From Roseibium sp. (GTDB lineage Bacteria; Pseudomonadota; Alphaproteobacteria; Rhizobiales; Stappiaceae): 64,000 bases of DNA. Positions 26,033 to 34,761 of this stretch are shown piece after piece. A program made the translations under genes and the position numbers. The notes below the pieces were generated by a model. The model saw nothing but the letters and a program-made list of their open reading frames with translations. It was not told where the DNA came from and searched no databases. The stretch is taken from contig JAEPNV010000001.1 in the NCBI GenBank assembly GCA_017643215.1, forward strand, positions 496,001 through 560,000, in the 5' to 3' direction. How positions within the stretch are numbered: the stretch's first letter is position 1; each line of letters begins with the position of its first letter.

Positions 26033-26812
26033 TTAACCATTTTTGGCGGGCGTGGCCCGGCGGTGTTGAAGGCGCAGGCCCGACAGGGCTTCGCGTTCCT
26101 CCAGCCGGGTGGTTTCTTCCAAGGCGGATTTGACGAATTCGATGTGGCGTTCGGAGGCGGCCTTGGCATCTTCTGCCCGGCCGGCGCAAATGTGCTCGGC
26201 GATCTCACGGTGTTGCGCCAAAACCGTTTTGCGCGCGGAAGGGTGATTATAGAGGCGCCGCCGGTTGTAAAAGACACCGTTTTCCAACAGCCGGTAGCAC
26301 GATCTGAGCGCATGGAGCAGGATCACGTTGTGGGCCGCTTCTCCGACCGCATGATGGAACTCCACGTCGAGTTCGGCCTCCGTTTGGGCATCGTCGGCCG
26401 CATAGGCGGCGGTCATACGCTCCACGATGGTTTGGAGGCTTTGCCGGTCGGCCTCCGTGGCCCGGTCGGCCGCATGGGCCGCTGTCATGCCTTCGATATC
26501 CCGGCGAAACTCCAGATAGTCTGCGGTGGCCGCCGGATGCCGTTCGATCAGCGCGATGACCGGTTGGGAGAAGATCGGCCCGATCACATCCGCCACATAG
26601 GTGCCGCCACCCTGGCGGCTGACCAGAAGGCCCCGGATTTCGAGGGTTTTCAGGGCTTCGCGAAGGACGGGCCGCGACACATCCATTTGCTCGGCAAGAT
26701 CGCGCTCGGCCGGCAGGCGGTCACCGGACCTCAAGACGCCATGGAGGATCAGGCCTTCCACCTGCTCCACCGCCGCGTCCGCGGTGCGGGTATGCGCCAC
26801 CTTTTCGAACAT
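26033..26812 (-). CDS. GntR-family regulator, FadR (FCD) subfamily, LldR-like
   Basis: 259 residues from the ATG at 26812 (a TTG eight codons earlier is possible). The N-terminal winged helix reads LRSGDRLPAERDLAEQMDVSRPVLREALKTLEIRGLL. The C-terminal FCD helical domain (~100-240) has the metal-ligand pattern with His in VEFHHAVGEAAHN and AEHICAGRAEDA. FadR-type proteins beside lldD typically respond to lactate or related 2-hydroxy or 2-keto acids. The operator candidates at 26018 and 26885-26909 flank this gene. Confidence 0.9.
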   Translation of the reverse strand: MFEKVAHTRTADAAVEQVEGLILHGVLRSGDRLPAERDLAEQMDVSRPVLREALKTLEIRGLLVSRQGGGTYVADVIGPIFSQPVIALIERHPAATADYLEFRRDIEGMTAAHAADRATEADRQSLQTIVERMTAAYAADDAQTEAELDVEFHHAVGEAAHNVILLHALRSCYRLLENGVFYNRRRLYNHPSARKTVLAQHREIAEHICAGRAEDAKAASERHIEFVKSALEETTRLEEREALSGLRLQHRRATPAKNG

Positions 26813-26884
26813 GTCTTGGCCGGTCCCCAAGCGCAACGGCCCCTATGGCCGCCGGCACGGCCACAGTCATGACTCAAAATCTAG

Positions 26885-26909
26885 AATTGGTCAATAAATT
26901 TATCCAATT
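26885..26909. promoter_or_regulatory. Inverted repeat upstream of the FadR-type regulator
   Basis: AATTGG and CCAATT arms (26885-26890, 26904-26909) flank a 13-bp AT-rich spacer that itself contains the palindrome ATAAATTTAT (26894-26903). The arrangement is 73-97 bp upstream of the regulator start codon. It repeats the AATTGGATAA motif found at 26018-26030, so it probably binds the regulator. Confidence 0.5.
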
Positions 26910-26913
26910 TTTC

Positions 26914-27876
26914 CTAAAGTAGGTCCCTCGGTTGGCGCCCGGCGAAAAAGGCGTCCAGATTGTCGAGCGCGCGGAACCCCATCGCATCGCGCGTACGGAC
27001 GGTCGCGCTGCCGATATGCGGCAGCATGAAGACACTGTCGAATTTTGAAAAATCCGGATTGCCGCCCGGTTCGGTCTCGAAGCAGTCAAGGCCCGCGGCG
27101 GCCACCTTGCCGCTTCTAAGCGCGGCCATCAAAGCCGGCTCGTCGACCAGCGCACCGCGTGCGGTGTTGACGACGATCGCACCATCCGGCAGGCGATCGA
27201 GCGTCGCCGCGTTCAAGAGGTGCCGTGTGTCCGGCGTTGCCGGACAATGCAGCGACAGGAAATCGGCCATCGGCAACAGGCTGTCGAGCGTCGCGTGATA
27301 CGTCGCGCCGTGTTCTTTGTCGGCCGGAAGCCGGGTCCTGTTGTAATAGTGGACCTCCATGTCGAAGCCACGGGCCTTTTTGGCAAACGCCTGCCCGACC
27401 CGGCCCATGCCGACAATTCCGATCCGCGCGCCGGTCACCTGTTTGCCGACCATGAAGGACGGGCTCCACACGTCCCAGGCGCCGGTGCGCACCAGCCGGT
27501 CGCCCTCGACGGCCCGCCGTGCCGCGCCGAGCATGAGCAGCATGGCGATTTCAGCGGTCGCGTCAGACAGAACGTCCGGCGTGTTGGTCACCGCGATGCC
27601 GCGGGCCTTCAACGCCGGCAGGTCACAATGATCCGTGCCGACCGAGTGGTTTGCAATGATCTTCAGCCGCGAATCCAGCCGCGCGACAACGTCTGCGGAA
27701 AAGACTTCCGAGTGGCAGGGCATCATGGCGTCGGCCTCAGCGCTCATCGCCACAATGTCCTCGGCCGAACCGGGGGTGTCGGCTTCGTTGAGGATCACCT
27801 CATAGCCGCGGCGCGCGCGCTCGATCGTGGCCGCCGAGACTTTACGCGGAAGCCACAAGACCGGCTTAGCGGTCAT
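26914..27876 (-). CDS. D-isomer-specific 2-hydroxyacid dehydrogenase (NAD(P)-binding)
   Basis: 320 residues from the ATG at 27876. Substrate domain followed by the nucleotide-binding motif GARIGIVGMGRVGQAF. Catalytic Arg is in VNTARGALVDEPAL, and the catalytic His is in LPHIGSATVRTRDAM. It resembles glyoxylate/hydroxypyruvate reductases and reduces 2-keto acids to D-2-hydroxy acids or the reverse. In this operon it probably handles the other stereoisomer of the substrate oxidised by the FMN enzyme. Its start overlaps the 3' end of the small membrane protein gene by 11 bp. Confidence 0.92.
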   Translation of the reverse strand: MTAKPVLWLPRKVSAATIERARRGYEVILNEADTPGSAEDIVAMSAEADAMMPCHSEVFSADVVARLDSRLKIIANHSVGTDHCDLPALKARGIAVTNTPDVLSDATAEIAMLLMLGAARRAVEGDRLVRTGAWDVWSPSFMVGKQVTGARIGIVGMGRVGQAFAKKARGFDMEVHYYNRTRLPADKEHGATYHATLDSLLPMADFLSLHCPATPDTRHLLNAATLDRLPDGAIVVNTARGALVDEPALMAALRSGKVAAAGLDCFETEPGGNPDFSKFDSVFMLPHIGSATVRTRDAMGFRALDNLDAFFAGRQPRDLL

Positions 27877-28087
27877 TTTGATCGTGCCATTCCTTGCCGA
27901 GGATGCACTCCTCATAATAGTCGTAAAAGGCCATCGCGAGCACAAACACGACGATCACGATGAACGGCAGACCACCCCAGAACCCGGCAAATCCGGTCGC
28001 GATGCTGTGGGCGAGGCCAACAACAAAGACCGACATGAGCAATGTGCCCAAAAGGCCGACGATGATTTTTGTTCGGTGTTCAAGCAT
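27866..28087 (-). CDS. Small two-span membrane protein in the hydroxyacid operon
   Basis: 73 residues with two predicted membrane helices (~8-28 and ~38-56), followed by an acidic tail with YDYYEECILG. The ATG at 28087 has a near-perfect AGGAGG five bases upstream. It lies eight bases after the amidase stop and overlaps the next gene by 11 bp, so it is translated as part of the operon. No family recognised. It could be an accessory subunit or stabiliser of the transporter. Confidence 0.75.
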   Translation of the reverse strand: MLEHRTKIIVGLLGTLLMSVFVVGLAHSIATGFAGFWGGLPFIVIVVFVLAMAFYDYYEECILGKEWHDQNDR

Positions 28088-28095
28088 AAGACCTC

Positions 28096-29454
28096 CTAAT
28101 CACCGGATTGGCCACGCAGTGTTTCAAGCAGCCAGCGCGCGGTGCGCATGAGCCGCGCATCCTCTTCCTGCCCGGCGATCAGTTGAACGCCGATCGGCAG
28201 TCCATGATCGCCGACCAGAAGCGGCATGGAAAGGGCGGGCAATCCCGCCAGCGTCCAAATCGTGCAGAAGATCGGATCTCCGGTCGTCGGGCCGAGCGGC
28301 GGCGCTTCACCCGGCGCGGCCGGGCTCAAGATCGCATCATAGTCCTTGAAAAACGCCCCGAAATACTGCTCGGCGGCCGCTAACTTATCGAGCGCTTCGG
28401 CGTGTTCGTTTGCGCTGATTGAGCGGCCGCGTTCAATGACCGGGCGCAGCGTCGCGCTGATCTGTGCCCAATGGGTGTCGAAGGTCGCTTTCAGATGCTG
28501 GCAGATTTCATATTCGTGGATGATCCGCTGGGCCTCGACGAGATCCTTGAACATCGGCGGGGCCGCGACCCGCTCGGCCCGGGCGCCAAGGGAGGTAATC
28601 AGTTCCTGAAAACCGGTGCCGGTATCCTCCGCGATCCGGTCGGCGAACGGCAGCTCGATGTAAGCGAGAACGGGTTCGACCGGCGGGTCCTCATGAAAAC
28701 CGTCCCGATACGCCGGGCGCGGGCGCGAATAACTCTTGGCGTCCTGGGGATCGAAGCCCTTGAGCACGTCAGTGAGAAGCGCGACGTCTTCGAGGCTGCG
28801 GGCAAACACGCCAACCTGGTCGAGCGAGACGGACGTTTGCAGGATCCCGCGCCGGGAAATCACGCCGCGCGTCGGCTTGAAGCCGTAGGTGCCGCAAAAG
28901 GATGCCGGCCGGATGACCGATCCGTTGGTCTGGGTGCCGAGGGCAAGCGGCACCTGATAGGCGGCGACCGCGGCGGCCGAGCCGCTGGACGAGCCGCCCG
29001 GCGTGCGGCTTGGATCATGCGGATTGACGGTGTCGGCCGGATGCACGAAGGCGACTTCGGTTGTCACGGTCTTGCCAAGGATGACGGCGCCGGCGTCCCG
29101 GAGCCGGTCGACCACGGCCGCATCCGCGTCCGGCTGCCGGCCGGCGAATATCGGTGATCCGCGCTCTGTCGGACAATCCCTGGTGTCGATGATATCCTTC
29201 AGCCCGACCGGCACACCGTGCAAGGGGCCAAGCGGGCGCCCAGACCGGCGGATCGCGTCCATTTCCTCCGCTTCGGCCAGGGCCTTGTCGGGATCAAGAT
29301 GCGCCCAGGCCTTCAATTGATCATCGGTCGCCTTGATCCGTTCAAGGCAGGCCGTCACCAAAGCGACCGAGGACAAGCGGCCGTCCTTGATCTGACGCGC
29401 CGCGGCGCTGGCATCGAAGTCCAGCGCCGCTTTGGTTTGCAGGGTCACGTTCAT
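28096..29454 (-). CDS. Amidase-signature-family amidase
   Basis: 452 residues. Amidase signature: catalytic Lys in VGLKDIIDTR (~residue 85), and the Gly/Ser-rich block PGGSSSGSAAAVAAYQVPLALG carrying the cis-Ser and the nucleophile Ser. It is not obviously GatA, because no gatB or gatC is near and the operon is catabolic. It hydrolyses an amide to acid plus ammonia. Its start overlaps the TRAP large permease stop (ATGA), suggesting that the imported compound, or a relative, is an amide. Confidence 0.9.
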   Translation of the reverse strand: MNVTLQTKAALDFDASAAARQIKDGRLSSVALVTACLERIKATDDQLKAWAHLDPDKALAEAEEMDAIRRSGRPLGPLHGVPVGLKDIIDTRDCPTERGSPIFAGRQPDADAAVVDRLRDAGAVILGKTVTTEVAFVHPADTVNPHDPSRTPGGSSSGSAAAVAAYQVPLALGTQTNGSVIRPASFCGTYGFKPTRGVISRRGILQTSVSLDQVGVFARSLEDVALLTDVLKGFDPQDAKSYSRPRPAYRDGFHEDPPVEPVLAYIELPFADRIAEDTGTGFQELITSLGARAERVAAPPMFKDLVEAQRIIHEYEICQHLKATFDTHWAQISATLRPVIERGRSISANEHAEALDKLAAAEQYFGAFFKDYDAILSPAAPGEAPPLGPTTGDPIFCTIWTLAGLPALSMPLLVGDHGLPIGVQLIAGQEEDARLMRTARWLLETLRGQSGD

Positions 29455-30815
29455 GGGATGTACGGGCCGAAGAGCTGATCAGGCAGCCACAGGGCTATTC
29501 CCGGGAACTGGTACATCAGGAACATCGAGAAGATCACGATGGCAAGATAGGGCAGGATCCCCTTGAAGATCTCGACGAGCTGGATCTGGTCTTTGAGCAC
29601 CCCCTTCAGATAATAGGCAGACATGGCCATCGGTGGTGTCAGGAACGAGGTCTGCAAATTGAGCGCCACCAGCATGGCGAAGAAGTACGGATTGACGCCG
29701 AACGTATCGAGCATGGGCAGGAAGATCGGCACGAAGATGATTAGGATCTCCGACCACTCCAGAGGCCATCCCAGCAGGAAGATGATCAACTGCACCATGA
29801 TCAGGAACTGCCAGGGCTGAATGTTCATGCCCAGGAACCAATGCTCGATGACGTCGTGACCGCCGAGATAGGAAAACACGGACGCGAAGGTCCAGGATCC
29901 GACGAACAGCCAGCACACCATCGCCGTTGCTTTTGCGGTAAGGAAGACGCTTTCCTTGACTTTGCGCCAGGTGAGCGAGCGGTAGAGTATGGCCAGGACA
30001 AGTCCGCCGAGCGCGCCCATCGCCGCCGCTTCAGCCGGTGTTGCAAGGCCACCCAAAATGGAGCCCAGAACCAGCATGATCAAAACCGTCAGCGGGACGA
30101 ACGAGATCAACAGGTTCAGATAAATCTGCCCGACCGGCGGAACATCCTCCTGCCTTGGTTTTGGGGCGATTTGCGGATTGATGCCGACGCGGATGATGAC
30201 GTAGATGATGTAGAACCCGGCAAGCATCAGGCCCGGAAACACCGCCGCGGCGTAAAGGCGCAGCGGCGACAGCTCCGCGATCGCCGCATAAACGATCAGC
30301 ATGATCGACGGCGGGATCAGGATGCCAAGCGTTCCCCCGGCGCAGATCACGCCGGACGCAAAGCGCTTGTTGTACTGGGCGTTCGCCATGGCCGGGAAGG
30401 CAAGCAAACCCATCAGCGTGACAACGGCGCCGACAATCCCGGACGCGGTTGAAAACACCGCGCAGGTGATCAAGGCGGCGATCGCCATCGACCCGGGCAA
30501 GTTGCGCGCCGCCATTTGGAGCGAATAGAACAGCCGGTCAACGATGTTGGCCCGTTCAACCACATAGCCCATGAACAAAAACAGCGGGATGGCGACGAGG
30601 GTGTCGTTTTCCATCACCGAGTAGGTGTTCTGGTTCAAGAGATAAAAGATGTTGTTGTTGAAGACGTCGCCGATCGTCTGGATGCCGCCCTGGTAATAGG
30701 CGTAGTAACCAAAGGCCACCCCCATGGCGAGCAGGGTAAAGGCGATCGGGAATCCGAGCAGTACCAAGCCGATAAACAGGCACAGCATCAGGATCGCAAC
30801 TTCAGGATTCGTCAT
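29451..30815 (-). CDS. TRAP transporter large permease (DctM family)
   Basis: 454 residues, ~12 membrane spans. Motifs: GIVGAVVTLMGLLAFPAM, GTLGILIPPSIMLIVYAAIAEL and GGLATPAEAAAMGALGG. It is coupled by four-base overlap to the amidase gene and lies 36 bp after the small permease. It belongs to a different branch from the DctM at 11.6-13 kb. Confidence 0.93.
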   Translation of the reverse strand: MTNPEVAILMLCLFIGLVLLGFPIAFTLLAMGVAFGYYAYYQGGIQTIGDVFNNNIFYLLNQNTYSVMENDTLVAIPLFLFMGYVVERANIVDRLFYSLQMAARNLPGSMAIAALITCAVFSTASGIVGAVVTLMGLLAFPAMANAQYNKRFASGVICAGGTLGILIPPSIMLIVYAAIAELSPLRLYAAAVFPGLMLAGFYIIYVIIRVGINPQIAPKPRQEDVPPVGQIYLNLLISFVPLTVLIMLVLGSILGGLATPAEAAAMGALGGLVLAILYRSLTWRKVKESVFLTAKATAMVCWLFVGSWTFASVFSYLGGHDVIEHWFLGMNIQPWQFLIMVQLIIFLLGWPLEWSEILIIFVPIFLPMLDTFGVNPYFFAMLVALNLQTSFLTPPMAMSAYYLKGVLKDQIQLVEIFKGILPYLAIVIFSMFLMYQFPGIALWLPDQLFGPYIP

Positions 30816-30851
30816 TTCTTTACATGTCCTACGAACGATGCGCCGATCGTG

Positions 30852-31436
30852 TTACCGGCCGGACTGGGCGTTGATGGCGGTCGGATCTTCCGCCAGGATG
30901 TCTTCGGTCTCTTTCACATCGTCGAGCCGCGCCATCCATTCGCCGGTGCGCATCGCGCGCCAGCACCTGATGAGTTCCGCCAGGCCCTGGAGCATCAACA
31001 GGAAGCCGGCGACAGGGATCAGCGTTTTGAAGAAGTAGATCTGGATACGGGCCGGGCTGTTCCAGCTCACTTCCTGGTACCGCCAGCTGTCGGCGGCGAT
31101 CTCGGCGCCGTACCAAAACAGCGCCAGCATGCCCGGGTAAAAGAACAGCAGGTACAACACGAAATCGAAGCGGGCCTGCCAGCGAACCGGCATCAGCCGG
31201 TACAGCACATCGCCGCGCACATGGGCGTCCTGGGCCAGCGCGTAGGGACCGGCCATCAGCAGCAGAGCCCCGTACATCTGCACCATCATGTCGAAGGCCC
31301 AGACCGTCGGCGCGTTCAGGGCGTACCGCACAAACACTTCGTAGGAAACGGACAGGGTCAGGATCATGATGCACCATCCGAAGGCGCGCCCAACCCAAAC
31401 GCTCAGCCCTTCAATGGCATAGACTAGTCGTGTCAC
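30852..31436 (-). CDS. TRAP transporter small permease (DctQ family)
   Basis: 194 residues from a GTG at 31436, which follows AGGAAAT; a TTG at 31457 is the longer alternative. Four hydrophobic spans, typical size. LVYAIEGLSVWVGRAFGWCIMIL forms the first span. The C-terminal tail is charged and cytoplasmic. It pairs with the large permease encoded immediately downstream. Confidence 0.85.
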   Translation of the reverse strand: MTRLVYAIEGLSVWVGRAFGWCIMILTLSVSYEVFVRYALNAPTVWAFDMMVQMYGALLLMAGPYALAQDAHVRGDVLYRLMPVRWQARFDFVLYLLFFYPGMLALFWYGAEIAADSWRYQEVSWNSPARIQIYFFKTLIPVAGFLLMLQGLAELIRCWRAMRTGEWMARLDDVKETEDILAEDPTAINAQSGR

Positions 31437-31523
31437 GGGATTTCCTGACCAATTCAACGTGAAGACGAGCGGGGGCCGGATTGATCCGGTCCCCGCCGTT
31501 CAACCAAAGCTGAGCGGTGTCGA

Positions 31524-32627
31524 TCAGCCGAAGTAGTGGTTGTAGGCCAGCTTGTAATCAGGCTGATTGAGGTTCAGGTAGTTCATCACCTCTTTCGCGT
31601 AGGCCTTTTGGGACTCAACGACCTTGGCGAAGAACTCGTCCTCGGCGGCGATGCGCTCGACCACGATATCCCAGGCGTTGAGTTGGGCGGCCATCACTGA
31701 GTCGGGCGTGCGGTAGACGTTGACGCCCTGCTCATTCTGCAGCTTGTTCAGGTCTTCCGCATAACGCTTCGTGTTGTGCCAGTAGAAGTTCGAGTTTTCA
31801 GCTTCCGAGGCGTGCCGCAGGATGGCCTGATGCTCGGCCGGAAGGGCATCGAACTTGCGCTTGTTGAAGGTAACTTCAAAGAATTCCTGAGACTGGTGGA
31901 ACGAGGCCAGGTGATAGTGCTTGGACACGTCCTGCATGCCGAAGTCACGGTCTGACGTCGGATTGTTGAACTCGGCCGCATCGATCAGGCCCGATTTCAT
32001 CGCGGGCTGGATTTCGCCACCGGGCAACTGAACCACCGACATGCCCATTTCAAGAAGCACATCCGCGGCAAGGCCGACGGTCCGGTACTTCAAGCCGTTC
32101 ATCTGGGCCGCGTCCGTGATTTGCTCGTTGAACCAGCCCAGCGGCTGAGCCGGCATCGGGCTGTTGAAGAAGGATACGACGTTCAGGCCGAGAGAGCCCA
32201 TCAATTCGTCGAACAGTTCCTGCCCGCCGCCGTAATACACCCAACCGAGCACCTCTTGGGACGACCAGCCAAAACACGGGCCGGTGCCGAACAATGATGC
32301 GGCTTTGGATTTGGAATACCAGTAGGCGGGAACGTAGTGGGCGGCGTCGAGAACACCGCGGTGGACCGCGTCCTGCATCTGGCTCGTCTTCACCACGGCA
32401 TTGACCGGCAGAAGGTCGATCTTCAAGGAATCGCCCGCCATCGCGTGGACGCGATCGACATAGGATTTGGCGTTTTCCAGGAAGATCCCGCCGCCCCAGG
32501 CGGCTTGCATCTTAAGAACGGTCGTCTGCGCGTTGGCGATCGCCGGCGCGGCCAAGGTCCCCGCCGTAGCTGTGGCCGCCAGGGCGCTTCCCTTCAGGAA
32601 TCGTCTCCGATTTACAGATTTAGTCAT
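31524..32627 (-). CDS. TRAP substrate-binding protein, TakP-like, Tat-exported
   Basis: 367 residues with a twin-arginine signal NRRRFLKGSALAATATAG and cleavage near ANA|QT (~34). Features of the TakP/2-oxo-acid and lactate-binding branch include YVPAYWYSKSKAA, QPLGWFNEQI, PGGEIQPAMKSGLIDAAEFNNP and an acidic E/N pair in the last block. Binding of a metal-bound 2-hydroxy or 2-keto acid is known for that branch. This fits the two hydroxyacid dehydrogenases in the same operon. The ATG at 32627 has GGAGGAAAG upstream. Confidence 0.9.
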   Translation of the reverse strand: MTKSVNRRRFLKGSALAATATAGTLAAPAIANAQTTVLKMQAAWGGGIFLENAKSYVDRVHAMAGDSLKIDLLPVNAVVKTSQMQDAVHRGVLDAAHYVPAYWYSKSKAASLFGTGPCFGWSSQEVLGWVYYGGGQELFDELMGSLGLNVVSFFNSPMPAQPLGWFNEQITDAAQMNGLKYRTVGLAADVLLEMGMSVVQLPGGEIQPAMKSGLIDAAEFNNPTSDRDFGMQDVSKHYHLASFHQSQEFFEVTFNKRKFDALPAEHQAILRHASEAENSNFYWHNTKRYAEDLNKLQNEQGVNVYRTPDSVMAAQLNAWDIVVERIAAEDEFFAKVVESQKAYAKEVMNYLNLNQPDYKLAYNHYFG

Positions 32628-32834
32628 GACTTTCCTCCCAATTATGCCGACTTATTTTTAGGGTATTGCCGGGATCAGACAAGCAAAGGAAACCACTATA
32701 TGGTCGCCGCGACAAGTCGTTTGATTTTGAACGCAGATCTACCGATAGGGATCACGAGATAGATTCAAACCGATTTAAATCGATCCTCTTTTGTAACTTT
32801 GAACAGGGTATCAAACCGCGCTTAGACCCGTATT

Positions 32835-32849
32835 TATTGCAGTGCAATA
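32835..32849. promoter_or_regulatory. 15-bp perfect palindrome upstream of the TRAP operon
   Basis: TATTGCA and TGCAATA arms flank a single central G. It lies 208 bp upstream of the binding-protein start codon. A candidate regulator operator; the protein is unknown. Confidence 0.4.
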
Positions 32850-33103
32850 CTATCAATCAGAAACCCAGCATTTGCCCTTTGGCACCCCGGCCGGATCAGA
32901 TACTTGCTCACTGAGCGGGATGCGGTTGGCACAGGCAACTTGAATGATCAAAAGGGTATAAACGTCATAAACTTCCGCGTTTGGTCGCCGGCACGCGATC
33001 CGGATTCCTTCCGCAATGGGGTGGAGGTTACGTTCGGTTGGCCGGGCAGTCGGGCTCTGGTTCGTTGCCGAAAATTTGGGGTGCCGCGATGTATAGTGGC
33101 GGT

Positions 33104-33127
33104 GTGTTTTGCTGCATTGCAAAACAC
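33104..33127. promoter_or_regulatory. Inverted repeat GTGTTTTGC-N6-GCAAAACAC
   Basis: Two perfect 9-bp arms with a 6-bp spacer lie about 260-280 bp upstream of the DUF3422 gene and in the same AT-rich gap as the palindrome at 32835. The element could act on either divergent transcript. Confidence 0.4.
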
Positions 33128-33381
33128 TTATGAAATGCAGTCCCCGGTTGATACCCGGTTGGTGTTGAAAATCCGCGGCATTATGTCGGCCGGTCAATAA
33201 GCAGTTTCATCCGGGCGAAGATAATCCTGCCGAAAAATCATTGCCGCCGGCGGCCATATTCGGCCGATCCGTGGAAACCGGGTGACATGACCATCGGCCT
33301 GCGTAATGCTTGGCAGCGGAGAGGCCCCGCATTCGCGCAGGGGGGGCCGACCTGCGAGTGAGTATGCGAGAAGGGCACGGG

Positions 33382-34704
33382 ATGGACGAAACCGTTACAG
33401 GCACCGGAACGGACTTGCCGACGTTCCGCACGCATCCCTTGCGCGAAGCGGTCTTGGGTGAAGTGCATGCCCGGCCGTTCCGTCCGCTGTCCGTGCCGAG
33501 GATCGTGCTTCTTTACGCATTCACGACCACGTCGGCGGAATCTGCCGGCGATCTGGCGTGGTTCGCCGAGCTGTGCGCAAGCCAGGGTGCACCCGGGCCC
33601 CGGCCGACGGTTCGCTATCATACGGTGCCCTTTGCTGGCGGGACCTTGAGCTGGGAGCGCCATGCCGAGTTCACGACTTACATCTGGGACGGGCCGGCAG
33701 AGGCCGATACGCCGTTCTCCGCGCTTCCGAAAAACCATCCGTTCGGGTCCGCGTTCCGTGCGCCGGGTGCTCTGCTTGTGGCCACACGCCTTGATTTGGT
33801 CAGTGCGCAAGCATCGGAGGCCTGGCGCCGGCACTACGATCCGACTAGCCTGACCGTATTCAAGGTTGAACACGGTGCCGCCACGGCCGCGACCGATTTT
33901 CGGTCCGATGGCAATGGTCTGACCCGCTATCTGGTCATGAACGAAACGATGTCGCCGATCCAGTCCGGTGCCGTCGTCCAGCGCTTGCTGGAAATCGAGA
34001 CTTATCGGTCGCTGGCCTTGCTGGGTTTGTTTGAGGCCACCCGTCTTCAACCCGAAGTGTCCGGGTTTGAAGAAGAGCTGAGCAACCTCACCCGGCAGAT
34101 GCAGCAAAGCCTCGGCCTGGACGGAAACCGGAAACTGCTCGATCAGTTGTCGCGTCTTGCGGCCGCGCTTGAAGCCAGTGCTGCTGCCAGTTCCTTCCGC
34201 TTTGGTGCAAGCCGGGCATATTATGAAATCGTCAATGCCCGTTTGCGGGCACTCGATGAGCAACCCGTCCCCGGCGCGTTGAGCATGTCTGCGTTTTTGA
34301 GCCGGCGGATCGCACCGGCCATGCGGACCTGCCAGTCTGTCGAAGATCGGCAGGCGACCCTGTCGCGCAAGCTGGCGCGCGCCACGACGCTCCTGAGAAC
34401 CCGGGTGGATGTGGACCTTGAACAGCAGAATCGGGGTCTGCTGCAGTCCATGAACCGGCGGGCACGGCTGCAACTGCGGCTGCAGCAAACCGTTGAGGGT
34501 TTATCCGTGGCGGCGGTCAGCTACTACGTCGTCGGTCTGATTTCTTATCTGGCCAAAGCGGCAAAGGAAGCCGGCCTGCCCGCGCCAAACCCGGGCATTG
34601 TCACGGGGCTGTCGGTCCCTGTGGTCGTGATCGGCATCTGGCTGATCGTTCGCAAGATCCGGAAAAGGCACGGCGATCAGGATGACGCTGAGGACGGTTC
34701 CTGA
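33382..34704 (+). CDS. DUF3422 family membrane-anchored protein
   Basis: 440 residues from the ATG at 33382 (AGAAGG seven bases upstream); an ATG at 33364 is the longer alternative. The N terminus has the family hallmark HPLREAVLGEVHARPF. A long alpha-helical middle follows, then two C-terminal hydrophobic segments (VAAVSYYVVGLISYLAK and TGLSVPVVVIGIWLIV) with a basic cytoplasmic tail. DUF3422 proteins are conserved in Proteobacteria, with no established role that I know of. A minus-strand terminator for the opposite gene lies directly after the stop. Confidence 0.88.
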   Translation: MDETVTGTGTDLPTFRTHPLREAVLGEVHARPFRPLSVPRIVLLYAFTTTSAESAGDLAWFAELCASQGAPGPRPTVRYHTVPFAGGTLSWERHAEFTTYIWDGPAEADTPFSALPKNHPFGSAFRAPGALLVATRLDLVSAQASEAWRRHYDPTSLTVFKVEHGAATAATDFRSDGNGLTRYLVMNETMSPIQSGAVVQRLLEIETYRSLALLGLFEATRLQPEVSGFEEELSNLTRQMQQSLGLDGNRKLLDQLSRLAAALEASAAASSFRFGASRAYYEIVNARLRALDEQPVPGALSMSAFLSRRIAPAMRTCQSVEDRQATLSRKLARATTLLRTRVDVDLEQQNRGLLQSMNRRARLQLRLQQTVEGLSVAAVSYYVVGLISYLAKAAKEAGLPAPNPGIVTGLSVPVVVIGIWLIVRKIRKRHGDQDDAEDGS

Positions 34705-34709
34705 TCATC

Positions 34710-34735
34710 AAAAAAGGCCGGCGTAAGCCGGCCTT
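34710..34735 (-). terminator. Intrinsic terminator of the cytochrome c gene
   Basis: The stem AAGGCCGGC / GCCGGCCTT (34714-34722, 34727-34735) with a GTAA loop is followed on the minus strand by six T. It lies 27 bp past the cytochrome stop codon and just beyond the DUF3422 stop, so it may also slow transcription from the other side. Confidence 0.8.
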
Positions 34736-34761
34736 CAATGTCTGCGTATGGCCGTTGGCCG

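Larger units (their letters stand above)
32628..33381. other. AT-rich intergenic region with several palindromes
   Basis: About 750 bp between divergent genes; no ORF has coding character. It is clearly more AT-rich than its surroundings. It carries a 12-bp palindrome CGATTTAAATCG (32771-32782), a 15-bp perfect palindrome TATTGCA-G-TGCAATA (32835-32849), and an inverted repeat GTGTTTTGC-N6-GCAAAACAC (33104-33127). These are operator-like and lie 145-500 bp upstream of the TRAP operon. The region may also be the site of an old insertion. Confidence 0.6.
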
